A stretch of DNA of 64,000 bases from contig NZ_LR134338.1 in the NCBI RefSeq assembly GCF_900637055.1, forward strand, positions 3,048,001 through 3,112,000. The letters are read 5' to 3'. Under the pieces are notes generated by a model. The model was not told where the DNA came from, did no database searches, and saw only the letters and a list, made by a program, of their open reading frames with translations. Numbering within the stretch: the stretch's first letter is position 1; each line of letters begins with the position of its first letter. The position numbers and the translations under genes are program-made. Shown here piece after piece: positions 39,829 to 54,800 of the stretch. Origin of the DNA: Brevibacillus brevis (GTDB taxonomy: Bacteria > Bacillota > Bacilli > Brevibacillales > Brevibacillaceae).

Positions 39829-42800
39829 GGTAGATGACCTTCCCGTGAAACAGGTTCGATCGAGGCACCTGTTTCTTGCAAAAAGCTACCGAGTACTTCG
39901 GACAGTTCTGCAACGGTTGGGTTTTCGAACAGAGTCCGGATAGGTACTTCTCCTGCAAACATGTCACGAAGACGGGAAATAACCCGTGTCGCTAAGAGAG
40001 AATGTCCGCCAAGCTCGAAGAAGTTGTCATGAATCCCGACTTTTTCGATGCCGAGCACGTGCGACCAGATCGCGGCGACCAGCTCCTCTGTTTGGTTGCG
40101 TGGCGCTACATATTCTTGTGTAGAAGCCATCTGCCCCCACTCCGGCTCTGGCAGTTGCTTCCGGTCGATCTTGCCGTTCGGTGTGAGCGGCATAGCTTCC
40201 AGCCAGACAAAGACGGATGGAACCATAAACTCCGGCAATTTTGCTTTTGCCCAGACAGCAAAGTCAGTAGCCTCTTCCCTATTTTCCTCTTTTGTCGTAA
40301 CATACGCCGCCAGACGTTTGTCACCCAGCTGGTCTTCTCTTGCCATCACCACGGCTTCCTTGACAGCCGGATGGGTGCGAAGGACAGCCTCCAACTCCCC
40401 TAACTCGATCCGATAGCCGCGAATCTTCACCTGATGATCAATCCGACCCAGATACTCGATTTGTCCATCTGGGAGATAACGGACCAAGTCACCGGTGCTG
40501 TACATCCGTGCATGCGGGTCAGCGTGGAATGGGTTGGACAAGAATCGTTCTGCTGTCAGCTCTGGGCGATTCAGGTACCCGCGCGCCAATCCTTCCCCGC
40601 CAAGATACAGTTCTCCAGGTAAGCCCAACGGTACAGGCTGCAGGTTGGCATCGAGAATATACGCTTGTGTATTGGACAAAGGACGGCCAATCGTCGGTTC
40701 TGACGTCGCGCCTTTGGTGACCTGCACATATGTGGAGTAGGTCGTATCTTCAGACGGACCATAGAGATTAAAGACTTTTTCCACATGCTCCAGTGCATAT
40801 AGACTTTGCGCCAATGTGTTTGGCAGTGGCTCTCCAGCCAGGTTGACCACTCGTACCGTGGACGGGATCGCGTTCATCCGCACCAGTTCTTTGGCCGCCG
40901 ATGGAACGGTATTGATTAAGGTCACCTCGTTGGCTGCTGGCAGGCTCGGTACATGCAAGGCGTTGTCAGCCAGGATGACTTTCCCGCCGTAGCTTAAGGT
41001 CACGAATATTTCATAGACAGACAGGTCGAAGCAGATAGAAGTAGAGGCGAGCACCCCACTCATTTCTTCAGCCGAAAAGACGGTTTTCGCCCAAGCGATA
41101 AAGGCAATGACACTACTGTGCTGAATCGCTACCCCTTTGGGCAGACCTGTCGAGCCTGAGGTGTAAATGACATAGGAGAGGTTCGTTGGCTCTACCAGAC
41201 TAAGCAGGTTCTCTTCGCTTTGCTCCGCGATAGGCTCCCAGTCACGATCCAGGCAGATCACTTGTGCGGTATGTTCAGGCAGCATCGGTAGCAGGCTTCC
41301 TTGGGTCAACAGGATCGCCGCTTGCGAATCCTCCAACGTATAGCCGATTCTCTCCTGTGGATAGGCGGGATCAATCGGTACATACGCGCCGCCAGCTTTG
41401 AGAATTCCCATCATCGCTACGATCATCTCAGTCGTACGTTCCATGAGAACAGCGACCAAGACCTCTGGACCGATCCCTTGCGCCCGCAGATAGTGAGCCA
41501 ACTGGTTTGCTCGGCGGTTCAGCTCGGCGTACGTCAGTCTTTCTTCTCCGACGATTAAAGCCTCCGCATCCGGTGTAGCGACTACTTGTGCTTCAAACAG
41601 CTGGTGCACCACTGTGTCACGAGCATATTCCGTTTCCGTCGCGTTCCATTCGACTAACAGCTTGTGGCGTTCCTCGTCCGTAATAAATGAAAGTGTAGTC
41701 AACGGTTGTTCCGCTTGGGCAGTTAGGGCATGTAGAACCTGTGACATCTGTTCTAATACCTTACCAATCACTTCCGGATCAAAACGTCCTTGCTCATAGA
41801 TCAATTTGAGAGCAAGTTCATCGCCAGGAGCCGCCACCAATGTCAATGGGTAATTGGTTTGCTCCACTGCTTGGACTTCACTCAGCGACACTCCGGAATC
41901 TGAATCCTCACTTGTACTGTTCAGGTAGTTCTCAAAAACGAGAATACTGTCGAACAACGATTGTCCATGTGGGACCTCGCTCCAGCCTTGGACGTCTACA
42001 AGTGGTGTGTATTCGTACTGGCGGATGTCTAATTGTGTCTTTTGCAAGTGTTGTAACCATTCCTGTATCGTTTGGCTTGGGTCAAACACGACGCGGACAG
42101 GTAGCGTATTAATAAACAGTCCTACCATGTTTTCCACTCCTGGCAGGTCTGCTGGACGACCAGAAACTGTCGTTCCAAAGACAACATCGTCTGATCCGCT
42201 GTAACCACTCAGGATGAGTGCCCATGCCCCTTGCACCAACGTATTTATCGTCAACTGCTGCTTGCGGGCAAAAGCTTGCAGGTGGGCCGTTACTTCCTTG
42301 GATAAGGAAACGGTTCGATCTCTGTAGGCTTTAGGCTGTATGGCATGACTGCCTGCTTTTCCCATAGCAAGTGGTGTTGGCTCGTAGAAGCCTTTTAACT
42401 GCTCGCGCCAATAGCGCTCCGCAACTTGTTTATCTTGCTTATTGAGCCATGCGATATAGCGGCTGAATGGTTGGACTGCTTCTAATTTTTCTTCTTCGCC
42501 TTTATCGATCGCTTGGTAACTTGCCTGCCAATCTTGCAAGACAAGTGGCATACTCCAGCCATCTAGCAAGATATGATGGAAGCTCCATAAGAAGCGATAC
42601 GTATTGTCGTTCGTGCAAAACAATGTCCAACGCATCAATGGCGCCTGATTAAACGGGAAGTTTCTCACCCGGTCTTTTTCCATGTACGACTGGATTTCAG
42701 CTTCCTGCTTATCGACATCCACATGGCGTAGGTCGATTTTTTCGACGCTTACTTTAACTTGTTTTCGGACGATTTGATGCGGTTGTTCCAATCCTTCCCA

Positions 42801-45800
42801 GATAAAGGAGGTACGAAGAATCGAATGGCGGTCGACTATTTTCTGCCATGCTTGCTCGAATACTTCCAAGCTAATATCTCGCACTGTCATGAGGAACTGT
42901 ACAACATAATCGCCGCCCTCTTGTTCATACAGGGAGTGGAACAGCATCCCCTCTTGCAGTGGTGTCAGCGCATATACACTTTCGATCTGCCGATCCGAAG
43001 CGATGTATTTGTCGATTGACTGCTGATTTAGGTTAGCCAGCGGGAAGTCTGACGGTGTGTAGCCGATTTCATCTGCCGCTTGCGTGTAAGACATAATCTC
43101 CCGCAGTGCTGCCATGTAATCATCAGCAACCGTTGCAATCGTCTGTTCGTCATGGATGTTTTCGTTGTACAACCAAGTGACGTGTAGCTGATCTCCTGTA
43201 ACCGCACTAATGATATCTAACAAGTTCCCTCGAATGGAATCAGGGGCAAGATTGGCTCCACTGCATTCAGATGCTATGCCAAACGTAGAGGAAACCGCCA
43301 CCGTCTGATCAAATTGCCCGAGGTAGTTGAAGCTGATTTGCGGTTTCGGTTGGGCGTTCAGTTGGTGTTGTAGTTCAAGATCATCGCATAGATAGCGCAA
43401 AATTCCATAGCCGACACCCTTATTTGGAATCTGGCGGAGCTGTTCCTTGACTGCCTTCAGCGTATGTCCCCAAGGTTTTTCTTGCTCGGTAGAAATCTGT
43501 ATCGGGTACATACTTGTGAACCAGCCAACCGTACGGGATAAATCTGCTCCCTCGATAATCTCCTCGCGTCCATGTCCTTCCAGAGTTACGACCATCGTCT
43601 CTTTTCCTGTCCATCGATTCAGCGCTTTTGCCAAGGAAGCAAGCAATACGTCATTGATTTGCAGACGGTAGGAAGGGAGCGTTTCGTGAAGCAAGTTGCG
43701 CGTCTCTTCGGCGGTCAGCGTAAGTGTAATCTGTTTCGTGGATGCCTCGGTGTTTTGAGCTGGCTCATACGTACGGTCGACAGGAAGTGGATCCACTTCA
43801 TACGCTTGATTTGCCCAAAAGGCTTTTTCCTTTTCGAGCGCATCAGAGTTGGCATAAGCGTGTAACTGTCCCGCCCATGCTTTAAACGAGGTCGTTTTGG
43901 ACGGGAATTGCAACGCCTGACCATTTACAGCTTGCTCATAGGCCAACTGCAAGTCTTCCAGCAAAATGCGCCAAGATACCCCGTCGACTACCAAGTGATG
44001 AACAACGAGCAGGAGTCGTCCCGCGCGTTCTTTTCCAAGGTGGAAGTACACAGCTCGGAACACAGGCCCTTCTGTGATATTCAGACTCGCTTGCATCTCG
44101 CCTGCAATTTCTTCCAGTCGCGCGAATTGCTCCTCTGATGAGAGATCAGCCAAATCAACCAAATGGAAAGGTACAGGTTCGCCTAAGCCCTCGATGTGTT
44201 GTGACCATAAACCGTCGTTGTTGGTATAACGCATGCGTAAAGCATCATGGTGTGCAAGCAACTCGGTAATGGCACGCTCCAATGCGTTCGTATCAACCGG
44301 TTCCTCGACTGTCAACAAGAAGGATTGATTCCAGTGATGGATAGACGGTTGATTTGCGGCAAAGAACCACTTCTGAATTGGCGTAAGCAACACATTTCCG
44401 GTCACGAGGCCTTGTTCCGCCAGTTGAATAGCATTTTCCCCGTTTCCAGTTGTTGAAACGAGAGCTGCCAGTTCAGCGATTGTTTGGTTTTCAAAGATCT
44501 GTTTAGGTGTAAGACGAATCCCTGCTTGGTTAGCCCGAGAGACGATTTGGATACTCAGGATCGAGTCCCCTCCGAGTTCGAAGAAGTTGGAATGGATACT
44601 GATTTCTTCGATTCTGAGAACGTCTTGCCAAATCTCAGACAGTTTGCGTTCGATAAAGGTATGTGGTGCAACGTAGTCCCCATCACTTGTGTTCGCATAG
44701 TCAGGTTTTGGCAGGGCCCGGCGGTCTACTTTCCCGTTTGGCGTAAGCGGCAATTCATCCAGCATGACGAAAGCAGATGGCACCATATAATCTGGAACAT
44801 GTGCTTTGAAGTGTTGGCGCAGTTCGGTTGTGTCTAATTCTTGCTCCGCTTCCTTGACCGCATAAGCGACGAGCTGTTTCTTGCCCGGCTCATCTTCGCG
44901 GACAATGACGACGGATGCGGCAAGAGCAGGGTGTTTGGCTAAAACGGACTCTACTTCACTCAGCTCGATGCGGAATCCGCGGATTTTTACCTGATTGTCG
45001 ATTCGGCCGATGAATTCGATCAGACCATCTGGCAGGTAACGAACCAAGTCACCAGTCCGATACAGTCGTGCCTGCGGATCAGTTGAGTACGGGTTTGGTA
45101 CAAAGCGCTCTTCCGTCAAATCAGGACGATTCAAATATCCTTTTGCCAAACCATCTCCGCCGATGTACAGTTCACCTGTTACGCCAATCGGGACGGGCTG
45201 CATGTTGCTATCCAGTACGTACACAGTCGTATTCTTGATGGGACGGCCAATTGGGAAAGAACTGATCGTCTCTGGCAACTCCGTGACTGGATAGCAGCAG
45301 GTGAATGTCGTGTTCTCCGTTGGACCGTATCCGTTGATAATCGTGACCCCTTCGATTTCCAAGGCTTTTCTTACGTGAGGAACCGAGACGACATCTCCAC
45401 CAACGAGTAGTTGCCGAACTCCTGTCAGGTACTCTTTGTGATGATCCACCATCAGTGTGAACAGTCCCGCCGTCAGCCAAAGCGTCGTAACCTTGTGCGT
45501 CTGAATGGCTTGTCCCAGTTCTTCCAGGGAAGGCAGGTCAGGCGGCATCAGCACCAGCTGTGCCCCATTCAGCAAGCTGCCCCAAATCTCAAAGGTCGCC
45601 GCATCGAATGACACTGTCGATGCTTGCAGGAAAACGTCCTGCTCTGTGATCGTCACGTAGTCGGTTTCTTTAACGAGACGGACAATGCCTCGATGGATGA
45701 CAAGCGTTCCTTTTGGCAACCCGGTAGAACCAGAGGTGTAGATCACGTAAGCGAGACTTTCCGACGTTGTATCAATGTCAGGTGCCAGTTCACTTTCTTC

Positions 45801-48800
45801 GGCAATCATCGCCCAGTCGCGATCCAGACAAATCACGCTATGCTCTCCAGATGGGAGTGACGGTAGAAGCTGCTCCTGCGCGAGCAAAACAGTGACGCGA
45901 GCGTCGTCCATCATGTATGCCATACGTTCTTTCGGATAATCCGAATCGAGCGGTACATAAGCGCCACCAGCTTTGAGAATCCCAAGCACCCCGATCAGCA
46001 TTTCGAGAGAACGCTTCACGCAGATACCGACGAGTGAACCTGCGCGAACGCCTTGTTTTTGCAGGTAGTTGGCTACTTGGTTGGCTCGTGTCTCTAGCTG
46101 GGAGTATGTGAGACTCTGGTCTCCCGATACGACTGCAATGCGATTCGGGTAACGCATCGCGGTCTGCTGGAACAATTGATCCACGCGTTGATCCCGCGGG
46201 TAAGCCGTCGTGGTATCGTTCCATTCCACCAGCAGCTGCTCCCGTTCTGCCTGAGGCAAAAACGGCAATTGGGTAATGGTCTGCTCCGGCATCTGAACGA
46301 TGGCCTCGAGTAAGTGATAGAAGTGCTGTGACATGCGTACGATCGTCGTTTCATCAAACAGCGCTGTATTGTACTCAAACGTTGCGATCAATCCGTTTGG
46401 TCTTTCAGCCATGGTCAACGTCAGGTCGTATTTGGCCGTGACGAGGTGTTTGTCCATATCGAATTCCGATACGCGAATGCCAGCCTTTTCGTCTAAGTCT
46501 AGCTGGAAGTTTTGGAGGACAAACATGACTTGGAACAACGGCGAGTAGCTGAGACTACGCTCTAGCGCCAGTTCATCGACCAATTTTTCAAACGGAAGAT
46601 CCTGATGGGCATAGGCTTCTAGCGCCGTCTCCTTCACTCTTGCCAGCAAGTCACGGAATGTCGGTTCCCCTGACATTTCCGTACGCAGCACCAATGTATT
46701 AATGAAGAAACCGATGAGCGACTCAGTCTCCTCCCAATTCCGTCCTGCAACCGGGCTTCCGACGAGGATGTCTTCCTGTCCACTGTAGCGGTAGAGCAAA
46801 GTCTGGAAGGCAGCCAGTAAGGTCATGAACAGCGTCGATCCTTCTTCACGGCTGAGCATATTCAACTTTGCTAACAGTTCAGCTGGAAGCGTAATGGTAT
46901 ACATCGCTCCCATGTGGCTTTGAACGGCTGGACGCGGACGATCTGTCGGCAATGCCAAAAGTGGTTCGGCATCGATTAGCTTTTCTTTCCAGTACGCTAG
47001 CTGTTGCGTAAGCACATCTTCTTCCATCCACTTCCGTTGCCATACAGCGTAATCGGCGTACTGCAATGTCAGATCAGCTAACACAGGTTCTTTGCCGTGA
47101 ACAAATGCTTCGTACAGTGCTCTCATTTCTTTGATGAAAATACCGATAGACCAGCCATCGAAAATAATATGGTGCATGTTAAATAAGAAGACGGCTTCTT
47201 GATCGCTTATGCGAATCAAGGTGGTACGGAACAACGGACCTTCGCTCAGGTTGAATGGCGTAGCTGCCTCTATTCCTGCCAAACGCTGTGTTTCTGCTTC
47301 GCACTCGTCCGCTGGTAGCTCTCGCAAGTCGATGACACGTAGCGACTGCTCTTGGTAAGGGTGAATGATTTGTACGGCTTGCCCTTCCACGTGGCTAAAG
47401 GTTGTCCGCAAGCTTTCGTGGCGTTGGATCAGTACCTGCAAGCTTTTGTTCCAAGCCTCGATATCCAGATACCCGTGCAAACGCATTGCTGACGGGATGT
47501 TGTACAAGGCGCTGTCTGGCATCAGACGATCCAGGAACCACAGGCGCTGCTGCGCAAAGGACAGTGGTAGATGACCTTCCCGTGAAACAGGTTCGATCGA
47601 AGCTCCTGCTGTTTCTTGCAAAAGGCTTCCGAGTGCTTCGGACAGTTTTGCAATGGTTGGGTTTTCGAACAGAGTCCGGATAGGTACTTCGCCTGCAACC
47701 ATGTCACGAAGGCGGGAAATAACCCGTGTCGCTAAGAGAGAATGTCCGCCAAGCTCGAAGAAGTTGTCATGAATCCCGACTTTTTCGATGCCGAGCACGT
47801 GCGACCAGATCGCGGCGACCAGCTCCTCTGTTTGGTTGCGTGGCGCTACATACTCTTGTGTAGAAGCCATCTGCCCCCACTCCGGCTCTGGCAGCTGCTT
47901 CCGGTCGATCTTGCCGTTCGGTGTGAGCGGCATAGCGTCCAGCCAGACAAAGACGGATGGAACCATAAACTCCGGCAATTTTGCTTTTGCCCAGACGGCT
48001 AAGTCAGTGCCCTCTTCCCTACTCTCCTCTTTTGTCGTCACATACGCCGCCAGACGTTTGTCACCCAACTGGTCTTCTCTTGCCATCACCACGGCTTCCT
48101 TGACAGCCGGATGGGTGCGTAGAACAGCCTCCAACTCCCCTAACTCGATCCGATAGCCGCGAATCTTCACCTGATGATCAATCCGGCCCAGATACTCGAT
48201 TTGTCCATCTGGGAGATAACGGACCAAGTCACCGGTGCTGTACATCCGTGCATACGGGTCAGCGTGGAATGGATTGGACAAGAATCGTTCTGCGGTCAGC
48301 TCTGGACGATTCAGGTACCCACGAGCCAATCCTTCCCCGCCAAGATACAGTTCTCCAGGTAAGCCCAACGGGACAGGCTGCAGGTTGGCATCGAGAATAT
48401 AGGCTTGTGTATTGGACAAAGGACGGCCAATCGTCGGTTCAGCTGTCGCGTCTTTGATCACCTGTACATACGTGGAGTAGGTCGTATCTTCAGACGGACC
48501 GTAAAGATTAAAGACTTTTTCCACATGCTCCAATGCATATAGACTTTGCGCCAATGTGTTTGGCAGTGGCTCTCCAGCCAGGTTGACCACTCGTACCGTC
48601 GACGAGATCGCGTTCATCCGCACCAGTTCTTTGGCCGCCGATGGAACGGTATTGATTAAGGTCACCTCGTTGGCTGCTGGCAGGCTCGGCAAATGCAAGG
48701 CGTTGTCAGCCAAGATGACTTTCCCGCCGTAGGCTAAGGTCACGAATATTTCATAGACAGACAGATCGAAGCAGATGGAAGTGGAGGCGAGCACCCCACT

Positions 48801-51800
48801 CATTTCTTCAGCCGAAAAGACGGTTTTCGCCCAAGCGATGAAGGCAATGACACTACTGTGCTGGATTGCTACCCCTTTAGGCAGACCTGTCGAGCCCGAG
48901 GTGTAGATGACATAGGAAAGGTTGGTTGGCTCCACCAGATTAAGCAGGTTCTCTTCGCTTTGCTCCGCGATCTGCTCCCAGTCACGATCCAGGCAGATCA
49001 CTTGTGCGGTATGTTCAGGCAGCATCGGTAGCAGGCTTCCTTGGGTCAGCAGGATCGCCGCTTGCGAATCCTCCAACGTATAGCCGATTCTCTCCTGTGG
49101 ATAGGCGGGATCAATCGGTACATACGCGCCGCCAGCTTTGAGAATTCCCATCATCGCTACGATCATCTCAGTCGTACGTTCCATGAGAACAGCGACCAAG
49201 ACCTCTGGACCGATCCCTTGCGCCCGCAGATAGTGAGCCAACTGGTTTGCTCGTCGGTTCAGCTCCGCGTACGTCAGTCTTTCTTCTCCGACGATTAAAG
49301 CCTCCGCATCCGGTGTAGCGACTACTTGTGCTTCAAACAGCTGGTGCATCACCGCGTCACGAGTATATTCCGTTTCCGTTGCATTCCATTCGACTAACAG
49401 CTTGTGGCGTTCCTCGTCTGTGATGAATGAAATGGCAGAAAGATGATCCGTAGGCTGAGCCATCATTGATTCTAATACTTTGATCAATTGAGCCAATACC
49501 TTATCCATGGTGATCTGCTCGAATCGATTTGTTTCATAAATCAGCTTGAGCAATAGCTCTTCGCCAGGCGCAGCCACCAATGTCAATGGATAGTTCGTCT
49601 GCTCAACTGCTTTGATTGCATTTAGCGACATGTCTGTATCAGACTGTGTTTTTGTACCGGACATGTAGTTTTCGAAAACGAGTATACTGTCAAACAACGC
49701 CTGTCCAAGCGGCACTTCGCTCCAGCTTTGAATGTCAACGAGCGGCGTGAACTCGTACTGACGTATCTCACTCTGTTCCTGTTGGATGTTCTGCAGCCAG
49801 TCGATCACCGTCATTTGTTCCGAGAAAAGTACACGAACAGGCAGCGTATTGATAAACAGACCCACCATGGAGTCCACTCCACGCAAATCTGTAGGACGTC
49901 CCAGGTTGGTTGTCCCAAATACCACTTCCGACTCACCTGCGTAGCGACTTAAAATCAACGCCCACGCTCCTTGAACCAGCGTATTCATCGTCAGTTGATG
50001 CCTGCGGGCAAAAGATTGCAGACTCGCAGTTGTTTCCTTCGATAAAAGAATCATTTGATCTGCGTATTCTTTTTGTTGTTCAACCCTTCCACCCGGTTTC
50101 CCCATGCTAAGGGGAGTTGGTATGCGGAAGCCCCGCAGGTGATTTCGCCAATACTGCTCGGATGCCTCAAGACTCTGCTGCTTTAACCAGGCAATATAAG
50201 AGGAAAACGGAGGGGCGACAGGCAGTTTTGCTTCGATACCATTAACGGATGCCTGATAAAATGCCAGCCAATCGTTTAACACGATCGGTGTACTCCAACC
50301 ATCCAACAACATATGGTGAAAGCTCCATACGAGCTGACTGGTTTTCGAATCGAGACGAATCAACGCCCAACGCATCAATGGCGGGTAAGCGAGATCAAAG
50401 CCTAGCTTCCGATCTTGTTCGAGATAGGTTTGTAAGTTCGCTTCTTGCTTTTCTTTCGTTAAGTGACTCCAGTCCAGTTGTTCGACATGTGCTTTGACTT
50501 TTGTATGAACGACCTGATGCGGTTTCTCTAATCCGCTCCATAAGAAGGAGGTTCGGAGGATGGCATGTCGCTCGACAACTTTTTGCCATGCTTCTGAAAA
50601 CATCGCCACATTCAAATGATCCAAATTCACGACCAGTTGAACGACGTAGTCCCCGCCTGCATGCTCATAAAGAGAGTGGAACAGCATCCCCTCTTGTAAC
50701 GGGGTGAGCGTGTAAATGTTCTCGATCAGACGATTGTTTCCGATGAACTTGTCGAGGCTTTTTTGATCCAACTCCGCCAACGGGAAATCGGAAGGTGTAT
50801 AGCCACCTGCCTCTTCAGAGCGGCAATGGGCAATGATCGCTTGCAATGATTGCACATAGTCACGAGCAAGCTCTTCAATCGTTTGTTGTTCATACATATC
50901 GCCGCTGTACGTCCAGGTCATTTCTAACTGATCTCCCGCCACCATGCTCTGGAAATCAAGTTTATGGAGTCGGGCTTCATCCTTGCTCAGATTGGATGCT
51001 GACCAGTTCGGAATGATCTGGAACAAGGAAGCATCAGCCGTTTGATCCTGATCAAATTGTCCTAAATAATTGAAGCTAATCTCAGGTTGCGGATAAGTTT
51101 TCAAGGTATTTATCGTTTGTTCATCTTTGCTTAAATAACGATGAATGCCGTAGCCAATCCCTTTGTCAGGAATCGTGCGCAATTGTTCTTTGATTGATTT
51201 GATCAGGGATCTCCAAGTTGTCTTTGGCTCCATTTCCAGCAAGACCGGGTACATGCTTGTGAACCAGCCTACTGTACGAGAAATGTCCACGCCATCGATG
51301 ATCTCTTCGCGCCCGTGTCCCTCAACGGAAATATAGAGTGCCTTTTGCCCCGTCCAGTTGTTATATGCGCGGATCAAAGCACTGAGTAACACATCGTTAA
51401 TTTGAGTGCGGTAAGCGGCTGGCACCTCCTGCAACAAGGCACGAGTCTCTTCCGCGCCCAGCTTTACCTTTAGTTGTACGGCCAGACTTTCTGTGTTCTT
51501 TCCATTCGGATGGTCAACAGGCAGATTGAATACTTGACTTGTATCCAGATTCGCCCAGTATTCGTCGACTACGCTTTGCTGAGCATACTGTGTCAACTGT
51601 TCCGACCAACGCTTGAAAGAAGTCGTCTTCTGAGGCAAATTCAGCTGTTGCAACCCTGTCAATTGTTGATAGGCCGTTTGTAAGTCTTCCAGAATAATTC
51701 GCCAGGAAACGCCATCGACAGCGAGATGATGAATCGCAATGAACAGACGCTGTTTGGCCTCGCATTGGAAGTATGCAGCACGAAGCAATGGTCCTTTTTC

Positions 51801-54800
51801 GATATGCAGACTTTCTTGTAGCTCGTCTGCGATGGCTTGCATTTGCTCCTCTATTTCCGTCTCAAGCACAGCCGTCAAATCTACTACCTGAAACACGTCC
51901 TCATCCGAAACGACATCATGATATTGCTCCCATTTTCCATTGACGTTCCGAAAACGCAGGCGCAAGGCATCATGGTGAGCAAGAATCGTCGCAAAAGCTT
52001 TTGCCAGCATACTTGCATCCATTTCTTCACGCACAGCAAGCATGACTGATTGGTTCCAGTAGTTGATATTGCAAATTTCCTGCTCAAAGAACCACGTCTG
52101 AATGGGCGTCAGAGGCAAGTCGCCTGTAACAACACCCTGCTCCATATGCAGTTGTGGTGCATCCTCTAGAACAGCTACACTTGCGGCCAATTCTGCCAAT
52201 GTTTGAGAGTCAAACAAGTGCTTTGGTGTAAATCGGATACCCGCCTGATTGGCACGCGACACAATTTGAATAGTCAGAATCGAGTCGCCGCCCAGTTCGA
52301 AAAAGTTATCGTGAATCCCGATTGACTCTACACCTAGAACTCCTTGCCAGATTTCGGCCAGCTTGCGTTCTATTTCCGTTTCTGGGGCAACAAAGCAGTC
52401 TTCCCATTGGGCTCGCAAGGCATCGGGTACCGGCAGAGCACGGCGATCTACTTTTCCGTTTGGAGTAAGAGGTAGGGCATCCATCAGTATGATGAGAGAT
52501 GGCACCATGTAGTCTGGAAGTCTATCTTTCAAAGACTGACGTAATTCATTCGTCTGTACCTCTTCTCCCACATGAAGCACGGCATAAGCCACCAGTCGTT
52601 TCACTCCAGGCGTCAGATCTTCCCTGACGATCACCACTGCTTCCGAGACCGCTGCATGTGCATACAAAGCCGACTCTATTTCCCCCAGCTCAACCCTGAA
52701 TCCGCGAATGCTTACTTGATCATCAGCGCGTCCAATAAACTCCAAATTACCATCCACCAAATATCGAACCAAGTCGCCAGTGCGATACATCCGTGCCCCT
52801 TCATTCGTAGAGAACGGATTGGGTACAAAGCTGGCTTCCGTCAGGTCAGGACGATTCAGATAGCCGCGTGCCAAGCTTTTCCCCGCGATGTAAAGCTCCC
52901 CGACAACTCCTACAGGTACAGGCTTTCTGCTTGCGTCGAGTACATAGGCTGATACGTTGTCAATGGGACGTCCAATGGAAGGAGCCGCTTCTCGTTCTCC
53001 CTGCACGGGCACGATGCCAGCAGTAGCAACGACAGTATTTTCCGTTGGGCCATATTGGTTTACCAGCGTAAACGGTACATTCGCAGACGGGTATTGGTGC
53101 AAGGTATCACCACCCGTCAACATGTAGCGCAATACTGTTTCGGCTGGCCAATTCAAAGTAAGCAGGCTCTCTGCCAATGGCGTTGGTAAAAAGCTTATCG
53201 TGATGCCTGATTCGACTAACCAATTACGCAGTTTTTCCGGTACGAGACGAATCTCTTCCTGTGGCAGGCAAATCGTAGCACCCGCGGTCAAATATGGCCA
53301 AATCTCCCACACCGAAGCATCAAAAGCTGTACCAGCTATTTGCGATGCACGATCCGCCGCGATTACGTTGTACGCTCGCTGATGCCAATTGACTAGATTC
53401 AAGAGTGATCCGTGCTCGATCTCCACTCCCTTTGGCGTTCCTGTAGAACCTGACGTATAGATGACATAGGCGAGTTGTTCTGCTTTGGACGTAACCGCTG
53501 GCGCAACCGAACTCATCTCAGCCATGACATGCCAATCTCGATCCAAGCAAAGGAACGTTGCAGCTCCTTCTGGTAATGCACCTACCAACCGCTCTTGGGT
53601 TAAGACCAAAGACATCTGTGCGTTCTTGATCATATAAGCGAGTCGTTCTTGCGGGTATGCAGGGTCCATCGGCACATAAGCTGCACCTGCTTTGAGAATC
53701 GCGAGTTGACCGATCAACATCTCGATGGAACGCTCCACGCAGATTCCTACCAAGTCTTCCGAGCCAATCCCTTGTTTTAGCAACATATGAGCGAGCTGAT
53801 TGGCCTTCGCATCCAGGTCTGCATAGGTGATTGCACCTTGCTCACCCGAAACTGCAATTTGATCAGGCAACTTTTGTGCGATCTGGGCAACACGTTCGTG
53901 TACGCAAAGATCGCGGGAATAATCAACCTCAGTATCATTCCAACCTACGAGTAGCTGATCTCGTTCCACATCGCCCAACAGCTCAACTTCCGTTATTTTC
54001 TGAGTTGGATTGGTCGCAATAGCTTGTAAAAGATTGCGGAAATGCTCTGCCATGCGCTCAATCGTCGTACGATCAAATAGATCTGTACTGTATTCAAACA
54101 CACCTTTGAATCCGTAATCCTCGTCTTCAATCATGGTGAGAGTCAAATCAAATTTGGTCGTCTTGTTAAGATTGACTTCATTAGGTGTAATGGATATCGT
54201 CTCACCTTTACGTACTCCCGTTGACATTCCCTGTACGGAGAAAAGAATCTGGAATAGCGGCGAGTAGCTGAGACTACGTTCAATTTGTAATTCATCGACC
54301 AATTTTTCAAAAGGAATATCCTGATTGGCAAAAGCATCAAATGCCGTCTCACGAACACGTCGTAACAGCTCAACGAATGTAGGGTCGCCAGACAGGTCAG
54401 TACGAAGAACCAGCATGTTGACAAAGAATCCGATCAGGTTTTCTATTTCCTGATGATTACGTCCCGCAACAGGTGTGCCTATCAGAATATCTGTGCTATG
54501 CGTATAGCGGTACATGAAGTGCTTGAATGCCGCTAAGAGCGTCATGAACAGTGTCGCGCCTTCTTGCCGTCCAAGCTCGCGTAGCTTTTGCCCTACTTCA
54601 CTCGGAACGTAGAAAGAATAATTGTCACCGCGATAGCTTTGCACGACTGTCCGTGGACGATCGGTTGGAAGTGGCAAAAGTGGTTCACTCTGGCCCAGCT
54701 TCTTTTTCCAATAGCTGAGCTGCTGCTCCCATACATTGTTTTGCCAGTTCTCCCGTTGCCAGATTGCGTAATCGCGATATTGAATGGGTAAATCGGCAAG

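Noticed and set aside
36986..49432. Assembly artefact creating the extra bimodule
   Set aside because: The two copies differ by scattered substitutions, a one-codon length change and a diverged patch, and sit in different flanks, so they are real separate sequences. Long-read confirmation would still be sensible.
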